DNA of 64,000 nt from Seriola aureovittata (Eukaryota > Chordata > Actinopteri > Carangiformes > Carangidae): positions 10,758,732 to 10,822,731 of the forward strand of contig NC_079375.1 in the NCBI RefSeq assembly GCF_021018895.1, given 5' to 3'. The position numbers and the translations under genes are program-made. Position 1 is the first letter of the stretch. Every line of letters begins with the position of its first letter. The notes under the pieces are model-generated. The model saw only the letters and a program-made list of their open reading frames with translations. It was not told where the DNA came from and ran no database searches. Of this stretch, positions 26,128 through 40,700 are shown piece by piece.

Positions 26128-28237
26128 CAACCATCACTTGAGCATCAGCCTGTCATGGCTTTGCCATCCTAAGACGACCCCTTCAGTCATTTCCTCACTC
26201 ACCCCATCCAATCAGGATATACCACCAGAAGTATTTCCTCTGGGAGACGAAGGTCAGGGCGAGCAGGGTCTGCAGATACATGCCCTCCACCAGCAACCAG
26301 AAGTAATTGGCCAAGATGCTGAACTGGAAAAAAGCCACGGCTGACTTACACGCTGTCTAGAGAGAACACAAAAAACCCCAAAGTTGCTAATCAGACATGC
26401 AGTGACTACTGTGTCATTACGTTACATTGGAATGGTCTAACACACGGTCTGGGTGGAGGCAGTGCAGCTGGCAGGTCCAGATGACTAATTAAGCAACTTT
26501 TTCTCATGTGTCAAAGAGGGAGATAAGAGGTAGAGATGAAAGTAGTTTTGATCCTATTAAATTCAAAGGCTTTAATTATGTCCTATAATCACAAACTACA
26601 TCTAACATGTCATTTTCGGACTCCATTCTATTATGAATAGACAAAGAACCATAAAACTTAAACTTTGGATTAGGTCATTTAGTCATTGTACATGTGGTAA
26701 CAAAAGTGTGTGAGTTCTTTCAGTAAGACAAAAGCAGATGATTGAGTATAATCTCATCTGTCATGTCATTATGACAGGTTTGGCAAAACTCATATAAAAC
26801 ACTCCTTTCAAAGACCTGACAAGTCCAATATGTCAAGTTCTTATAATAAAGGATGGGCTACTTTGTGAAATGAGTTTAAACTATGTTGTTGTTCAAAGAA
26901 TTCATCAATCTTGTCGACTAATTACATGATTTGCAGACAATGGCAAGTAGCCATTCATCAGTTTGCCATGTGTCTTCACATCCTTCGCTCCTGTCTATTT
27001 CCATTCTTAACTCAATCACATAGAAGATGTGGGAATCTGCTTTATGGTGGAAACATCATCAGCTAATTCGACCCTCACCGTGGACATGGAGCAGTGATCC
27101 AACGTCTCATCAGCAAACAGCACTGTGTCTTTAATGAAAACGGCGCTGGCTCTCAGGACGAAGGAGGAGAACAGGTTGATGTGGATGTAGTTTCTGGTGC
27201 AGCGGAACTTTCTGAAAAGAGGAAAACAGAGGGAAAGGAGCCTAACACACACACAGGTATACACAAATATACACAACCAGCTTCAGACTCACTGGCAGTG
27301 AACAAATTGATGCCAGCAACAACACCACTGTGCATACAAATTAAGGTCAATGAGCTCCTAAAATACAAAACCAAACGTGATACTGAGCTCTTACAATTGT
27401 AAAAATGCATGATAAATTTGACAATATTTGGTTCACATTAACAATAGAGCCCTCTCGGGACATTTTTCACAATGAAAGAAGAAAAAGGCACTAAAAGCAA
27501 TCTAAAACTGGGCTTAACACTCCAAGTCGACAAGAACACAACACAAGAAAAACAAGTAAAATTTAACACTTTATTGCAGTCACTGTCACTGTGGTACTAA
27601 AATTGAATGATTTCCCTGATGTACCTCATATCTCTGAGTGATCATTTTACAAGTAATTATAGCTGAAATCACAGTCTTTGTCTTTAACTTATGTGTTTAG
27701 TGAATTTGTCAGACGACGTCATGGTTATAAAAATCTGGATTTTTAGCAGCAGCTTGGAAATGGCTTTGGAAGTTAACATGTAGTCTTAATGGGCGTGTTT
27801 CAGTCACTATTTCAAACTTGTTCCATTGTCTGACAAGAGAAACAGAAAAACATGTCAATGAGAACGGCTTTATTGGAATTTGGCTGTATTAGAATACTGC
27901 ATATGTGATCACAGAGAGTAAGAGAGATGCCAACAGAAAAGGGCTGAAACCGGCTGACACCGGGCAAGATGCAAATAGGACGCGATAATGTCATGAATGT
28001 GCTAATTTGCATATTATGTCTAACGACATTTAGAGACTTTTCCAGCAGGCTTTGGCAACTTTCCATTGACAGCTTTCAACTGACCCCAATTTCTCATATT
28101 GACCACATTGACCATGGCCCATTATGGTCCAGCCATATAGGTTTTGACCTGGTTAAACCTATATGGTAATCCAGTTCCACCACTGTAAACATGCATGTTT
28201 TGGATCATAACTACACAAATGTTGGGTGAGTGGTTGT

Positions 28238-28333
<96 letters not shown>

Positions 28334-31300
28334 TGTGTGTGTCCTGGACAGTGTGTGCTCCTCTGGTCTTACCTGAAGGCTGTGAACACCACTATAGCTG
28401 TAATGAGGGAGATGAGCGATGTAGCATAGCCCACAGTGTAAACCTGTCTGAACATAGAGAGGTAATTCGTCTGGCGACAGAGAAAAAGAGAAAAAGAGAA
28501 AAACAGTGTGTCAGTAAGTGGTGCTGTCAAATGTGTGACTAGGAAATGGCTTGATTAGCAAAATGTCACACAAAATGTCAAACTGTGTGACTGGTGTTAA
28601 TACTACTACCTGTATTTTTCCATTATTACGCACATAAATAATCACTAAAATAAAGTTTGGAAGAGGGAAACTGAGGAAAAGTTCATTACAGTCACTGAAA
28701 CATCAAAATTCTGAAACTAATTAACTGTAATTTGCTTCACAGTATGATATCAGACGTCTTTTAAGACTGTGTCATCTCCTAAATTGTTAACATTTATTCC
28801 TGAATTAAAAGCATGACTAATATTTTTTTTTTTTTTTTAATCCTGTTACTAACCCTACAAATAGGCCTGAAGTGAAAAAGGAGTCAGCGAGGAAGGAAGA
28901 CTGGAGAGGAAGCAGGGACAATATGAATAAGCTAAACTGATTGGCATCATTACAACAGCATGTGTGTGTACGCTACCTCAGATTCAGACTCGCTGACATC
29001 ACTGAAAACACAGGCCTCCTCATAGGGTGGATACATTTCTGACCATCCTTCAACAGTGCAGTTCCTGTAAACATACCCTGATGTGGGGGTAAACGAGGAG
29101 AAGTTCAAGAGATGTGACCACTGCAAAGATTCATATCATACAGTCTATTTAGAAGCATAGTGAATCACACGTCTGTACATTTCTATCTATTATTGGACCG
29201 GCCTACCAGACACAGGTCCAGGGGCCCACAGGTTAGAGGGCCCATGGGCCAGAGCTTCTTACAAGTTTAAAGTGTCTGTGAACATTTCAAAATTATGACA
29301 AAAACACCCAAAATGACCAAAACAAGACACAAAATGACTACAGATGCTGCTCCTGCTTTCACTTTTGGGAGTCTTGCTCCTGTGTAGGAGGGTTGGGAGG
29401 CCTCAGACATGTCTGTGCCCACGGGCCTGTTGTTTCTTAATTGGTCCATGTTTGAGCTCCTTATGAAATGCTGCTGCTTCAGTAAAAGCACAAGTTGAGT
29501 TCCTAGGAGGTCCATGGGATCTTTTAAAAAGGTCAATGAGCCTTTCAGTGGATTAACTCAGTATAGCGTATCATGTCCTCGTGTAGCCTGACATCCCATC
29601 TCTGCTGTACCTTGTTCCTTTGCTTCAGGGAGCAAGCGAGTTGTAGTCATAACATATAATTTTTCTGTTCCTCAATTGCGCTAATAAACCAAATGATAAA
29701 TACTTGAATACAATCCTTACTCTTACTGGATTTAGCAAGTGCAATTTTTCATTTAATAATTTTTCATAATAACTGATAAATAATAAAAGAATCGGAGGCG
29801 CTTAGGGGCAGCGGAAACAAATTGTGAAAATGCTGACCATACTATCATCCTAACAGTTTGTTTGGAGTTGTGTTTCTGAACACCTGGTCAGTGTAAGTCC
29901 AATACACACTCATATTTTTAGCTCTGTCTTTAGTCTCTACCAACTCCTGAGGGAACTATGTGACTCTTTAGCTGCGTAATGCTCTACCATGTTCACCAGC
30001 TAGTCACTAACTGCGTCCGTCTCTTGTTTGCTTCTGGGTAGGTAGTGTACCGTGGATTTTGAAACTCATTATAAAGCTCCATAAGGCTAAGGGAAGCTGC
30101 AGATTCAGGCTATAATTCTCTGCAGCTTTATCACTATAGGCGACCCCTTTCACATCGTTATTTGATGCATTATTATTATAAAAATATTAATTACAGCTGC
30201 TTTAAGTAAAGGATACGAATACTTATGAATACTCCACCACAGCTGTTTTGGTCATGCAACCCTATGGTTTAAAGCTCAAAATCTTTATAGGCCAATTACT
30301 CATTCAGTTTATTCTGCTTAATAACAATCTTAATAATTTAATTTACTACAATTAAACCGTGAACTGCCATATACTCCTGTAAACATCATAGTAAAAACAA
30401 ACAAACAAAAAAAGCTCATGTTAGAACCTGATTCGCAGTATTACAGTGATCTTACTAAGTTTATATTCTCATGCATTAGAAACTGTATTGTGAAAACCCG
30501 ACTATACAATCTAAATGAGCTCCAATACAGTCTAAATGGGTGCACCTGCTGTTTATGTGTATGTGTATTTGTGTTCCTGTGTGCTGGTGCCACTGACCGC
30601 AATTTTCATTTCTCATTTTTATAATTTTACTTTTTTTTTTCACACTCACTCTCCTTTTTCCAAATGACATACTCTGGCTACATTGTTATGGAAAGATGTC
30701 ATTCCTGTGCACTTGAATATTAGCACATTTGGACCACTACACTGACATTTCCTCTCTTGGACCATTTCACTCCATTAGTGCTTTGAGTCAGAAAATATTT
30801 GAAGCTTTCACGTCCTTGTTCACGTCTACTGACATTTACCCCTGGTTAACGTCCATTTGGAAGCAGCAGGTGTCAGGAGAAGGTTGTCAGCTGGATCGCT
30901 CGATGCACTGCTGTGTTGGTTGGATTGTACGTGGAAATGTGTAACGCCGCAGAAGAGATAGCACGAGCAAGCATTAGCTGGACTGTTGTGCGTTTGTTTG
31001 AACAAAGAAACACAGAAATGCACAGCAGTGGGTTTTCTCTATTCCCTTTGAGCTGAGCAAACAGGAACCAGCAGAGTTCAAATGCTGCCAACTGCACCGC
31101 TGAAAGCAAAGACTCTGGTGTGTTTGGGTGATCTGCAATTCAGATCGTGATGAGCCAGGGTTTCCATCAAGCTATAGGAGGAAAGAACATTATTCCTTAA
31201 TCATCCTGACCTTACCTTCCTTAATGATCCTATGATAATGACTATCAAGGCAATGGAGTACAAACACACCAACATTTTTTCTTCTTAAGACTGAGAGACA

Positions 31301-31664
31301 GAGGTTTCCATGTTTAAAAAATGTAAAACTACCTGGCCTATAAACACTAATTTACTCATGCAAATGATTAATAATTTATAACACTTTATTATTTCAAACA
31401 ATGAAATGACTTGTTAAAGATTAAATAAACACCAAAATGTACATTTGCCCTAAGCAACTGTTTTGGAAGGATATTAACTCATAACCACTTTTAATTTCAT
31501 GACTATATTATCATAGCTTAAGAACATGTCTCTATTAGTGTCATCACTACTATCTTTCTGGAAACACAAATCCTACATCAGCCTGAGAGGATGTCAGAAT
31601 GTGACGTATTAACCCTGCAGACAAGATTTCAAATCATTTCTTCTGTCAGAAATCTCCCAGAGCA

Positions 31665-31711
<47 letters not shown>

Positions 31712-34700
31712 TTGCCAACAAACATACATGAATAATTCATACTGTGCTCCCTCATCAGGGTGACTCCAGCCTGCATTAGTGCTGCAGACTTTACAGTACA
31801 GATAATCATCCTTAGAAGTGGAGCGACAATGCACCACTGCAGAATGGAGCTTGTACGTTACCTCCTGTATTTAAACTACTGTATTGATTAGGTTATTGAG
31901 AATGATTCTCAACACACAAACCTTGATTGCTGGAGAAATGCTGAAAGACTTCGGAGCATGAAACATTGACCACCTGCCCGACTTCCGTTCTCAGCCAACA
32001 TCTGATCTCGTCCCACTCTGTTTTACACCCTGCAATCACAGACAAGGGGAGGACCGGGAGCGTCAGTCAATGAAGTCTCTCAATCACCGTGTCGTCAATA
32101 TTTGAGTAATTTCACAGCAATATAAAAGTTGTCACGGTTCCCCCAAACTCCCCCAGGTGGCAAACACACAAGAATGAGCGTCTGTTACCATGAATACAGA
32201 TATATTCTTTGATCTGAGGAGGCAAACAAATCCAGCTTCAGGGCTTGTAGGGAAGACATGATTGCCTATCCAGGAGAGGAAGGAGACCAGGATTGTGCTG
32301 TTTGGATCAAAACAACAACAGCCTAGCTCCCTACAGGATATAGGTGCAGTAACTCCAAATGCTCAAGTAATTTTGAGGATCACAATAATCAAACCTGCTC
32401 CCCTTCAAATTGCATTTATGTACAACTAAACTGTAACAGCAGATATGCTTTGTAGCAAACATAATTGCTGACTAGATTATGTTCTGAGGCAACGTTTTTG
32501 GATGAATGAAAGACGGAATGAATGACTGAATGAAACTACTTTTATTAACAGCAGTGAAGTCACCATGAGGTGGTTGGGTTGGATGGGAGGTACAAACTGT
32601 CTCAGTCTCGTCTGTGGTCAGGTTAAGGAAACAAAATCATTTTGATACATGTTAGGGAAATTATGCTTTTGGTTAAATGTAATAATAAAATTCTGTGCTT
32701 AAATAAAGTGATATTTATATATAAATAGAAAACACAATCTGGTCTGTGTTCTTGCCGTTTAGTTGTATATTAACATAATTTAAAGGCGGGAACCTTTGTT
32801 GCATGTCATATCCATGTATTTTTTCTCCTCTTATTTCCTGTCTGCCTCCAAACTGTCCATCCTGACCGGCAAAAAGGCGCGCTCTGTCCTTCCATAGCAG
32901 CTGTAGCAAGTTTATTATATCATAGACGTTATCGCATAAAAATCACATGAATGTCCATACTCTGTTTACTGCTCGCATAATTCCTTTAGTAGTCTCATAT
33001 TTAATCTCTGTAGAGTTCACACTTTCTGTCAGTTCTGTGTCGTCACATTAATATCAGCTGATTAGTTCTGTCTGCTGGGCTGAAGTTGTCACACACATTT
33101 CTTCATGAAAAGTGAGACACCATCTGATTCTGTTGCTTCTTCAGGGCCCAGAGTGCGAGACTTAATAAGTACTCTGTTCTGAATCCTGAAATGTTTTTAT
33201 TTCTCTCTGAAATCGCATGTTAGCAGCATGGCTCTATGGATGGCAATGTCTTTCTGTCATTTGGTCTCCCACTTTGGTCCCTTACACAGATCTCTTGACA
33301 ACTATTAGATTGCCATGAAATTTGTACAGACGTTTATGGTACCCAGACGGTAAAAGGGCCAGTATACTCCATCTAAACCAGCAGGATCTGTGTCCAGCCA
33401 CTTTCTAAAACTGACAATTTGAGATTCACACCCACTTCACACTGTGCTTGACCAGCTGTGCAGCAGTAAGAGAGGAGCCAGGTATTGTACTTCCATCTCC
33501 AGCTCTCCTTTTCTCATTTGTTACACAACTTGTGGCCGAGTTTTTAAATTATGTCATTTGTCCCGCCTTTCTTTGACAGTTGGCTTTTCACTCCACCTAC
33601 AAGAGTGGCCATTTGGATCAGGTTCAAACACTTGCTAAGTCCAATGTGGTTGAACAGCATGTCTTATGAACTAGTTCTGACAGATCATAAACTGGCCCTT
33701 AGTCCTTATGACTTTGGCGCCCCCATCACTTTTTCCTTAGCACCACCATGAGGTTCACATTGGTGGTTTTGAGTGAAATGTCTTGGAACATTCTTCTTCC
33801 CTTTAGGATGACTTGTAATAACTTTGATGAGCCCTTAACTTTTCAACGACATCAATATTTGTGAAATACTGACAATGACATCCCCATCAACCCCAGCTGT
33901 TATTTCTGTTTAGTGCTAATTAGCAAATGGCGCCATGATGACGCACTAAACGAAGAACATGATGAACCTAATAAATGTCAATGTGATGCATTGTCACTGG
34001 AAGCATTGTGACCACGTTGTGTGAGCAAATACCTCTGTACCATGGCTGTAGATGTGTAGATGTTGTGTTTTCTATAAAGTGTGTTTGTTGACATTTTTTG
34101 CACATCAGGGCAACACCTGAATGACAGAAAGGATACTTTCTGCTTATAAAGGAGAACAGCCAGTTTATGTATTCACATAAGCAGTTTAAGCAGACAATTG
34201 CTTTTCTTACAGTATCCGTATAGTAGCAACATTATTGTGTGCCTGTAAATGTGTCACTGAGGAAAAAAGGATCCTGTGCTATAATTCATCAGTCAAATGC
34301 CTCAGCGTCTGGCAATATTTCTGACAGACTCGATGAATTTATAAATGTCCTGAACGACGGGTTTCTCACAGCATCCCATAGTTCCTGCTCTTATATTTAC
34401 TGAGAACATAGAAACGTTTCAGTCAACCTCAGGCCTTGAAAAAACCATCCACACTAACCACAAATAGATGACCTGAATACCTAGTCACAGACTTTTTCTC
34501 ATGTAAGAGAGGATATTTCTATTAATCCTAACCTAATAAATCTATATAAGTGCATAAAATCAGCTGACAGGTTTTATCCTTAGTCCAGCAGAGCTGCACT
34601 TACATTGTCCTGTTTCTGTAAATGGATTATAATCAAAGCTTTTGCTCAATGTCACGCACACCAGGTATTTCCATCTGCTGTCTTACATTTTCCAGATTCT

Positions 34701-37700
34701 GGATAAACCTGGGATTACTTACTGCTATTGAATGAACTAATTTACATATCAATGTTGTTCTTTTCTGTCCCTGACATGGTCTCAGGAGATACGGTGACAG
34801 GTATTTGACAGGAGTAACCGAATGAATGGACGGAGTTACTCCCCTCTGATGAATATTAATCGTAGTGATAAACATGGTGTGTGGTGCTGCAAATATCTGC
34901 AGCCATCTCCATCCACATGGAGTAAATGTTAACAGCATGATGAATTTAAAAAAAAAAAAGAAAGCAAGGAATTGCTTGTTTTTTGTTTTTTTTTCATTTA
35001 TCCCCAAGGCAGGAGTGAACCAAAATAAATATCAAATACTTTTTCAGCAGGAAATCTGTTATCTGTAAGTTTCCAGGAATATAAAAATAAAATTAAAGAT
35101 AAAGGCCGAGAGTGATTTCTGACTAAGACGTCAACACAACCTGTCTACATGTGAAATTAGGACTCTTACTCTTCACTCAGCAGGACGTCATTCATTTCAT
35201 CACATTTTTTCACCCATATATTTCACATTTCTTTAATTTGTGTGTGTCAAAAAGGGGATATTTATGTTATCAAAGCATGTGAGGGACAGAAAGAACAAAT
35301 CAATATAATATTTAAATTCATTTTTATCTAGGACTGTTAGAGATTTTTGGCTCATGTACTGCAAAGTCATTTCTGTTATAACAAGCCAGCAGCCATGCTG
35401 TCAGCTCTGTGACGCTGTAATGCCTATTTTAAAGAGGACGAAACTACTGGATGGACAAGAAAGACAGAAATCGAAAATTTGTTTTTTGAATTTCAGCAGT
35501 CATTCTAAAGTAGCCTAAATTTAATAATTGGCCAGAGAGCAGTCTTTGGTAGCTTACATGAGAAGAGTTTGTCAAGCTGTGAACAAGAACGTGAATGTAT
35601 TACGTAGAAAAGTCAACATGGTAATTCACTTGTGAGATTTTTATGATATCATATGTAGTATTTGATGAAAAATAGAAAGCTGGGAGACCGACAGATGGAA
35701 GACAACCTGAAATGTTGACCTGAATTTGGTTCTTGATAAAAAGTCAGAGGATTACCAAAGTTCACAAAGACCTCAACTGTCTACACCAGTTTACATGGTA
35801 GTCCCCTCTACACTTGTTGAGACGTTTCCCTCAGAAAACATGGACCTGCTGGTGGCTCTAGAGGGAAAGTCAGGGGATCATCAGTCATTAGGATGAATCC
35901 TCCAGTGACCATGAATGTCTCTATAAATTTGCATGACAATCTATTAAATAATTGTTGAAATATTTTGCTTTGGACAAAAGTGGTGTGGCTAAAAATCATA
36001 AAGGTGTTAATGTAATACAGTAGTTTGGTTGATAAGACCTTAAAAGTGTTATCCTTTAACTCAACCAAACATAATGTTAAAAAGTCTACCAGACAAATGC
36101 ATTTAATTTCACATTGGGATGATTATTTAAACACCTAACATTTAAAAATGAATTAAAATGAAAACATTGTACTAAAAGAGTCTCTGCCTGGTGATGTGTA
36201 CTCCAGGTAATGTCAGCCATCCCCTGTGGCTGCTGACATTCAGCTGAGACAGAGCAGTGACTTAGAGGCAGCAATCTGTCTGAGTGAAATATCCATTTTC
36301 TCTTGGTGCCTTATTTCATTTGTACAAATCCAGCATATCTAATCCATTATCCACTACTTTCCTGCGTTTCCCTATCTCGCAAAACCAACCACTTCCACAT
36401 CCAATCAGGTGGTCTGATGAAAATGATGTCACTTTCAACGTAAAAGGGGTAGTAGGGTGGCGCTGTGCAATTATTCACGCAGGACCTTGGAGTTGGATGA
36501 TTCACGCTGCTGTCAGGCTGCGTCAGACTCATATTCCTGACAGTGAGGATCTTGGAGGGGAAGAGGGATTGTGTTGAAATGCACTTCCATATCGTCTGTC
36601 ATGTTACTGACTAACTGCAAAATGAGTTGTTGTCTCAGGGGTGGCACTATGAATTGTGGGGTTTACACTACAGTTGACTCAAACACACAACCAACACACT
36701 ATCGCCACATGTTTGACTTTACAGGTCCTCATATAGGCTACAGGAGTTATCATATATCTGTTTTAGCCATGCTAGTGGTGTTGCTCTATGGATGGAAACG
36801 CCAAATCTGTCTCTCAACCACTTTGGTCCAGACTGAAATAACTCACTAACAATTGGATCAATTGTCATGAAATAAAGTACAGACAGTCGTACCCAGAGGA
36901 TGAATCTTAATGACTTTTTGTGAACCCCTGACATTTCACCAGTTTTCTTTTACCCAAAACCTGCCAAGGGAGAACTGCTTGGTCTCGGTCTGCACCGGAG
37001 TATAACCTGGCAAATTGTATTTCTGTCTTTTCCAGTTTTTTGCAGAAAAAAACCCAAAAAACACAGATGCTATATCATATATTAGAAAAGAAATCATTAG
37101 TTTTGGGGGAACCCAGCGCAGCGTGAAATTGAAGTATATATTATTTACAGATATATATTTGCCAACCACCAAACATCCTGGAACACTTCTACCCTGAGAG
37201 ACAATTTCCACAGCTGACATTCAGACAGGCTTCGTAACATTGAGGTAAATCAGTTGCAGAACAACGCTCACTGGCCAACTGCTGCTATAAAAGGCAAAAT
37301 TTCCTGCAGTGAAAAAAGTTGATTTGCGTCATCTTCAGATCTAATCTGCAACTCTCCGTGCGTTTATGTCCGCAATAAACTGTTAAATTATAATAATAGG
37401 TCTCCTCCCTGTGTTGAGGGCTTCAGCCCGCACTAAACCATAATTAATGACACCTTAAAAAACAATGCTTTTCGAACCGCTCTCTGTCAAGTGCATCTTG
37501 TTACGATCCATTCTGAATAAGACGATTAAAACTGGCAGTGAAGTACTGGGTTGAAAATAAAGGATGTCGCTACAAGCTTGCAGTTTACTATCTGTTGGGG
37601 TTTGAGAGAGAGGGAATGCAAAATTTGCAGCATCTTTATACAGAGACTAAATAGCTGTACTGAGGTAATTGGTATCAGGGATTAAAGGATTTTATTCTCC

Positions 37701-40700
37701 AATGTTGTGGTTATTTGCTGTGGTTGATGCCAGAATCAGATGTTGGTTTCTAAATTTTAGATTTGGTGTGAGGGGAAACATCTTCTTAGCGCATTGTATG
37801 TGGGAGGTTTACACAGATGGCTCTAATCCTAATAAAATCCTAACAGAAAAACAGAGGCATCTATTTAAGAGAGGAAACCGCTTCCAAATAGTATTTCAGT
37901 TTTCACGGCAGAGACAGTGGCACGTTTATGGGCACTTTGGTGGGGAGGAACAAACAAAACCAACAGCTGTGTTATTAGCACAGACTCTGCTGCTGCATTA
38001 ATAGCACTGACGACCAGGAGAGCTGAAGGTAGACCTGATTCGAATACTGAACTTCACGTTTCTCTATAAGATTTTTCTGGCAGGTTGTTGGGGTGAATTT
38101 AAGTCATGCTGGAGTGGAGGGCAAGAAAAAAACATATTAATTCATTTTACAAAGTTAGAGAGTTGTAGCATCATCAGACAGGTCTAATGTTTCAGTGGAT
38201 TATTTGCTATCAACTGACAACCTGGCAAATGTGATAAAATAGTTGCTTTTCTGGGGTTGATACACACTGAGAGTATGTGGGCTCATATAGAAAACAATGG
38301 GTGTGGGTGGGTGTTTTGCATCCTACGGTTAGTTTTGGATGGTTGCTTCCAATTTGTTTTTGATATTAGAAATATAAAAATTTTCAGGGAGGTTTTAAAT
38401 TTTCTACAATTAGCTAGATGGCAGTGAAATACTGATTCAGGTTGTAGTCTGCTCCAAATGAAGAAAATGATGACGCTTTTTAACAATGTCGGCCTATTGG
38501 TCTGTCGGTCAGTTGGTTCACCACTTTGGTCGAGACTGAATTATCTGAACTACTATTGGATGGGATGCTGTGAAATTATATACAGACATTCGTGGTTCCC
38601 AGAGGATGAATCCTAATGACTTTGGTGAAGCTGAACAAGCAATATATAGACTCACAAAAATATATATACGTACAGTTTGTATATCTCCCTTCTCTATGAC
38701 GGCCATCTTTTCACTTCACCTTCAGTTGTGGTTGCTCAATTCTAAATATTTTTGAATTCAGATGTGGTCAGACAGCACGCCTTACAAAATATTTATTTTC
38801 TTGTCATAGTGTGGACATGCTAGAATTTTTTTTTTCTACAGGTTAGGTCTTTTGCACTGTGTCTAAACCAAAGTAACAGGTTATCTAAGTTGCTCGCTTC
38901 AAGCTGTTTATCACATTGCTCTTACAGATTAGATTGCTTCCAAGTGCAATTGAAAATTTGACTGTCTGTCAAGTGGGGTGAATAATATTCCCATTAGGGA
39001 GTTCCCACCTCGAGATGCTTAAATTCAGCTCTCTGGATTTGAGTCACAGACAACTGAGAGTGATGTGACAACCGTGATGTGCTGATTATGAAAAGATTCC
39101 ACTCTTAGTATGAGAGTAGAGGCACAAAAGAAAGAGGCACAATTATATGATCCCCGATAAACATTTGTCGTCATTCACCCATAAAACAAAAGTGACAGTG
39201 AGTGCAGAGAAAACCATGAATTATGGAAACTTACACTGTTTGGCCGGGATACATCTTTTGTATTTGGTCTGAATCACGGGGGGAATTTTGACCTAACGTG
39301 GGGAAAACCATAAAGTTGTATTCCCTGCTGTGTCTAACTGTGGATGATTAATTTCAAACATTTCCTTTCAGATCAACCAAAAGGTTTTGTCACCCACTGA
39401 GCGGGACTCTATTCTTAGGCATTTATTAAAAGGCAGCTCTAGAGGAAGCTATACACTTACCCACTTGAATGTCACCTCATTTAGGATTAACAGTGAAGTT
39501 TTGAAATGACTTTGGACACCAAGTGAGTGCTTCCAGAGCACCGCTGAGGGAGGAACTGGATGACGGCATCATTTATTAAGCAGAATGCATTCAGTTTTCA
39601 AAGTGGGATCTTATGTTTTAATGGGATTCAATTTTTTATGTTTTGTGTATATCTGTCTGTTTTTTCAATGTCAGAAAGGATTGTTTCTCGGTTTCTGCAT
39701 ACCAGAATTACAATTACTTAGTGCTTCAACAGAATTGTTGTCTTTCCTGGGACTCTCGTCAAACTTTCAACATTCAAATAGCAACATTTACATTACAAAT
39801 GTTAGAAAATTTGATTGTTAATCAATTGAAGAATCAACGCATGGCTGAGATATAGTCAATTAATGGATATGTCAATCAAATGAAAATTGCTCTACATCAA
39901 CTTGAAGGCATGCATAATTGGATTACTGGTGTACAAACAGATAAAGAATGACATAATGAAATACAGATGTAATCGTGAAATATAAATTCATTAGAGAAGT
40001 TGTAATTGTTGAAAACACTACTTATTAATAGGGAGATTAAAATAAAGTGCTGTAATAATTCAGTGCCAATTTTTATTTTTTTATTTTTATTGTTTTAGTT
40101 ATTGTGGCTAAGTTATTTAAGAACATGACCAAGAGCCTACAGCTACACTAGAGGCCCTGTCAGGCTGTACACGGTGCTGCTCTGAGCTAAATGCTAACAT
40201 CAACATGCTAAAATGCCCACAATGGCAATGCTAATGTTTAGCTGGTATAATGTTTATTACGTTCACCATCTTAGTTTAGCATGTGAGCATGCTAACGTTT
40301 AGTAAATAACAAATAAAGTATGTCATTAGTTCTGCAGGGATTTGATCATAAAATCTGACCTAATGATGGCACCGAATGGAAAGTCAGAGTTATTACTGTT
40401 GATCTTGAGGGGGACTTGATGAAACTATGACCAAAATTTAATGACAGATATTTCACGTAAAACCACAAAAGTGAACCTCATGGTGGCGTTTTGTTGATTG
40501 GACAAATTGAACAATTTGAAGACGTCACCTTGGACTTTCTAAATTTCTGAGGGGTATTTTTGATTTTATTTTTACATTTCAAGGACTATGCAACTTATCA
40601 CTTGATCGATAAAATAATCAACAGGTTAATTGATGATGAAAATTGCTAATAATTAGTTACAGCCAGTTCATGTCCATCATTTTAATGGTTGCTTTTTGGC

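Larger units (their letters stand above)
21519..26202. other. ghrhr intron 7
   Basis: 4.7 kb intron. Carries a GTGGTTCCCAACCT-type DNA repeat (about 22.2-22.5 kb), two GT/CA microsatellites, and a short (GGTAA)n/(TAAGG)n tail at 25,722-25,738. No other coding signal seen. Confidence 0.5.

Noticed and set aside
36086..36274. [11 protein letters not shown] stretch considered as ghrhr exon 2
   Set aside because: No class B cysteine pattern or suitable donor phase; the 42,902-43,010 exon fits in phase, sequence and splice sites.
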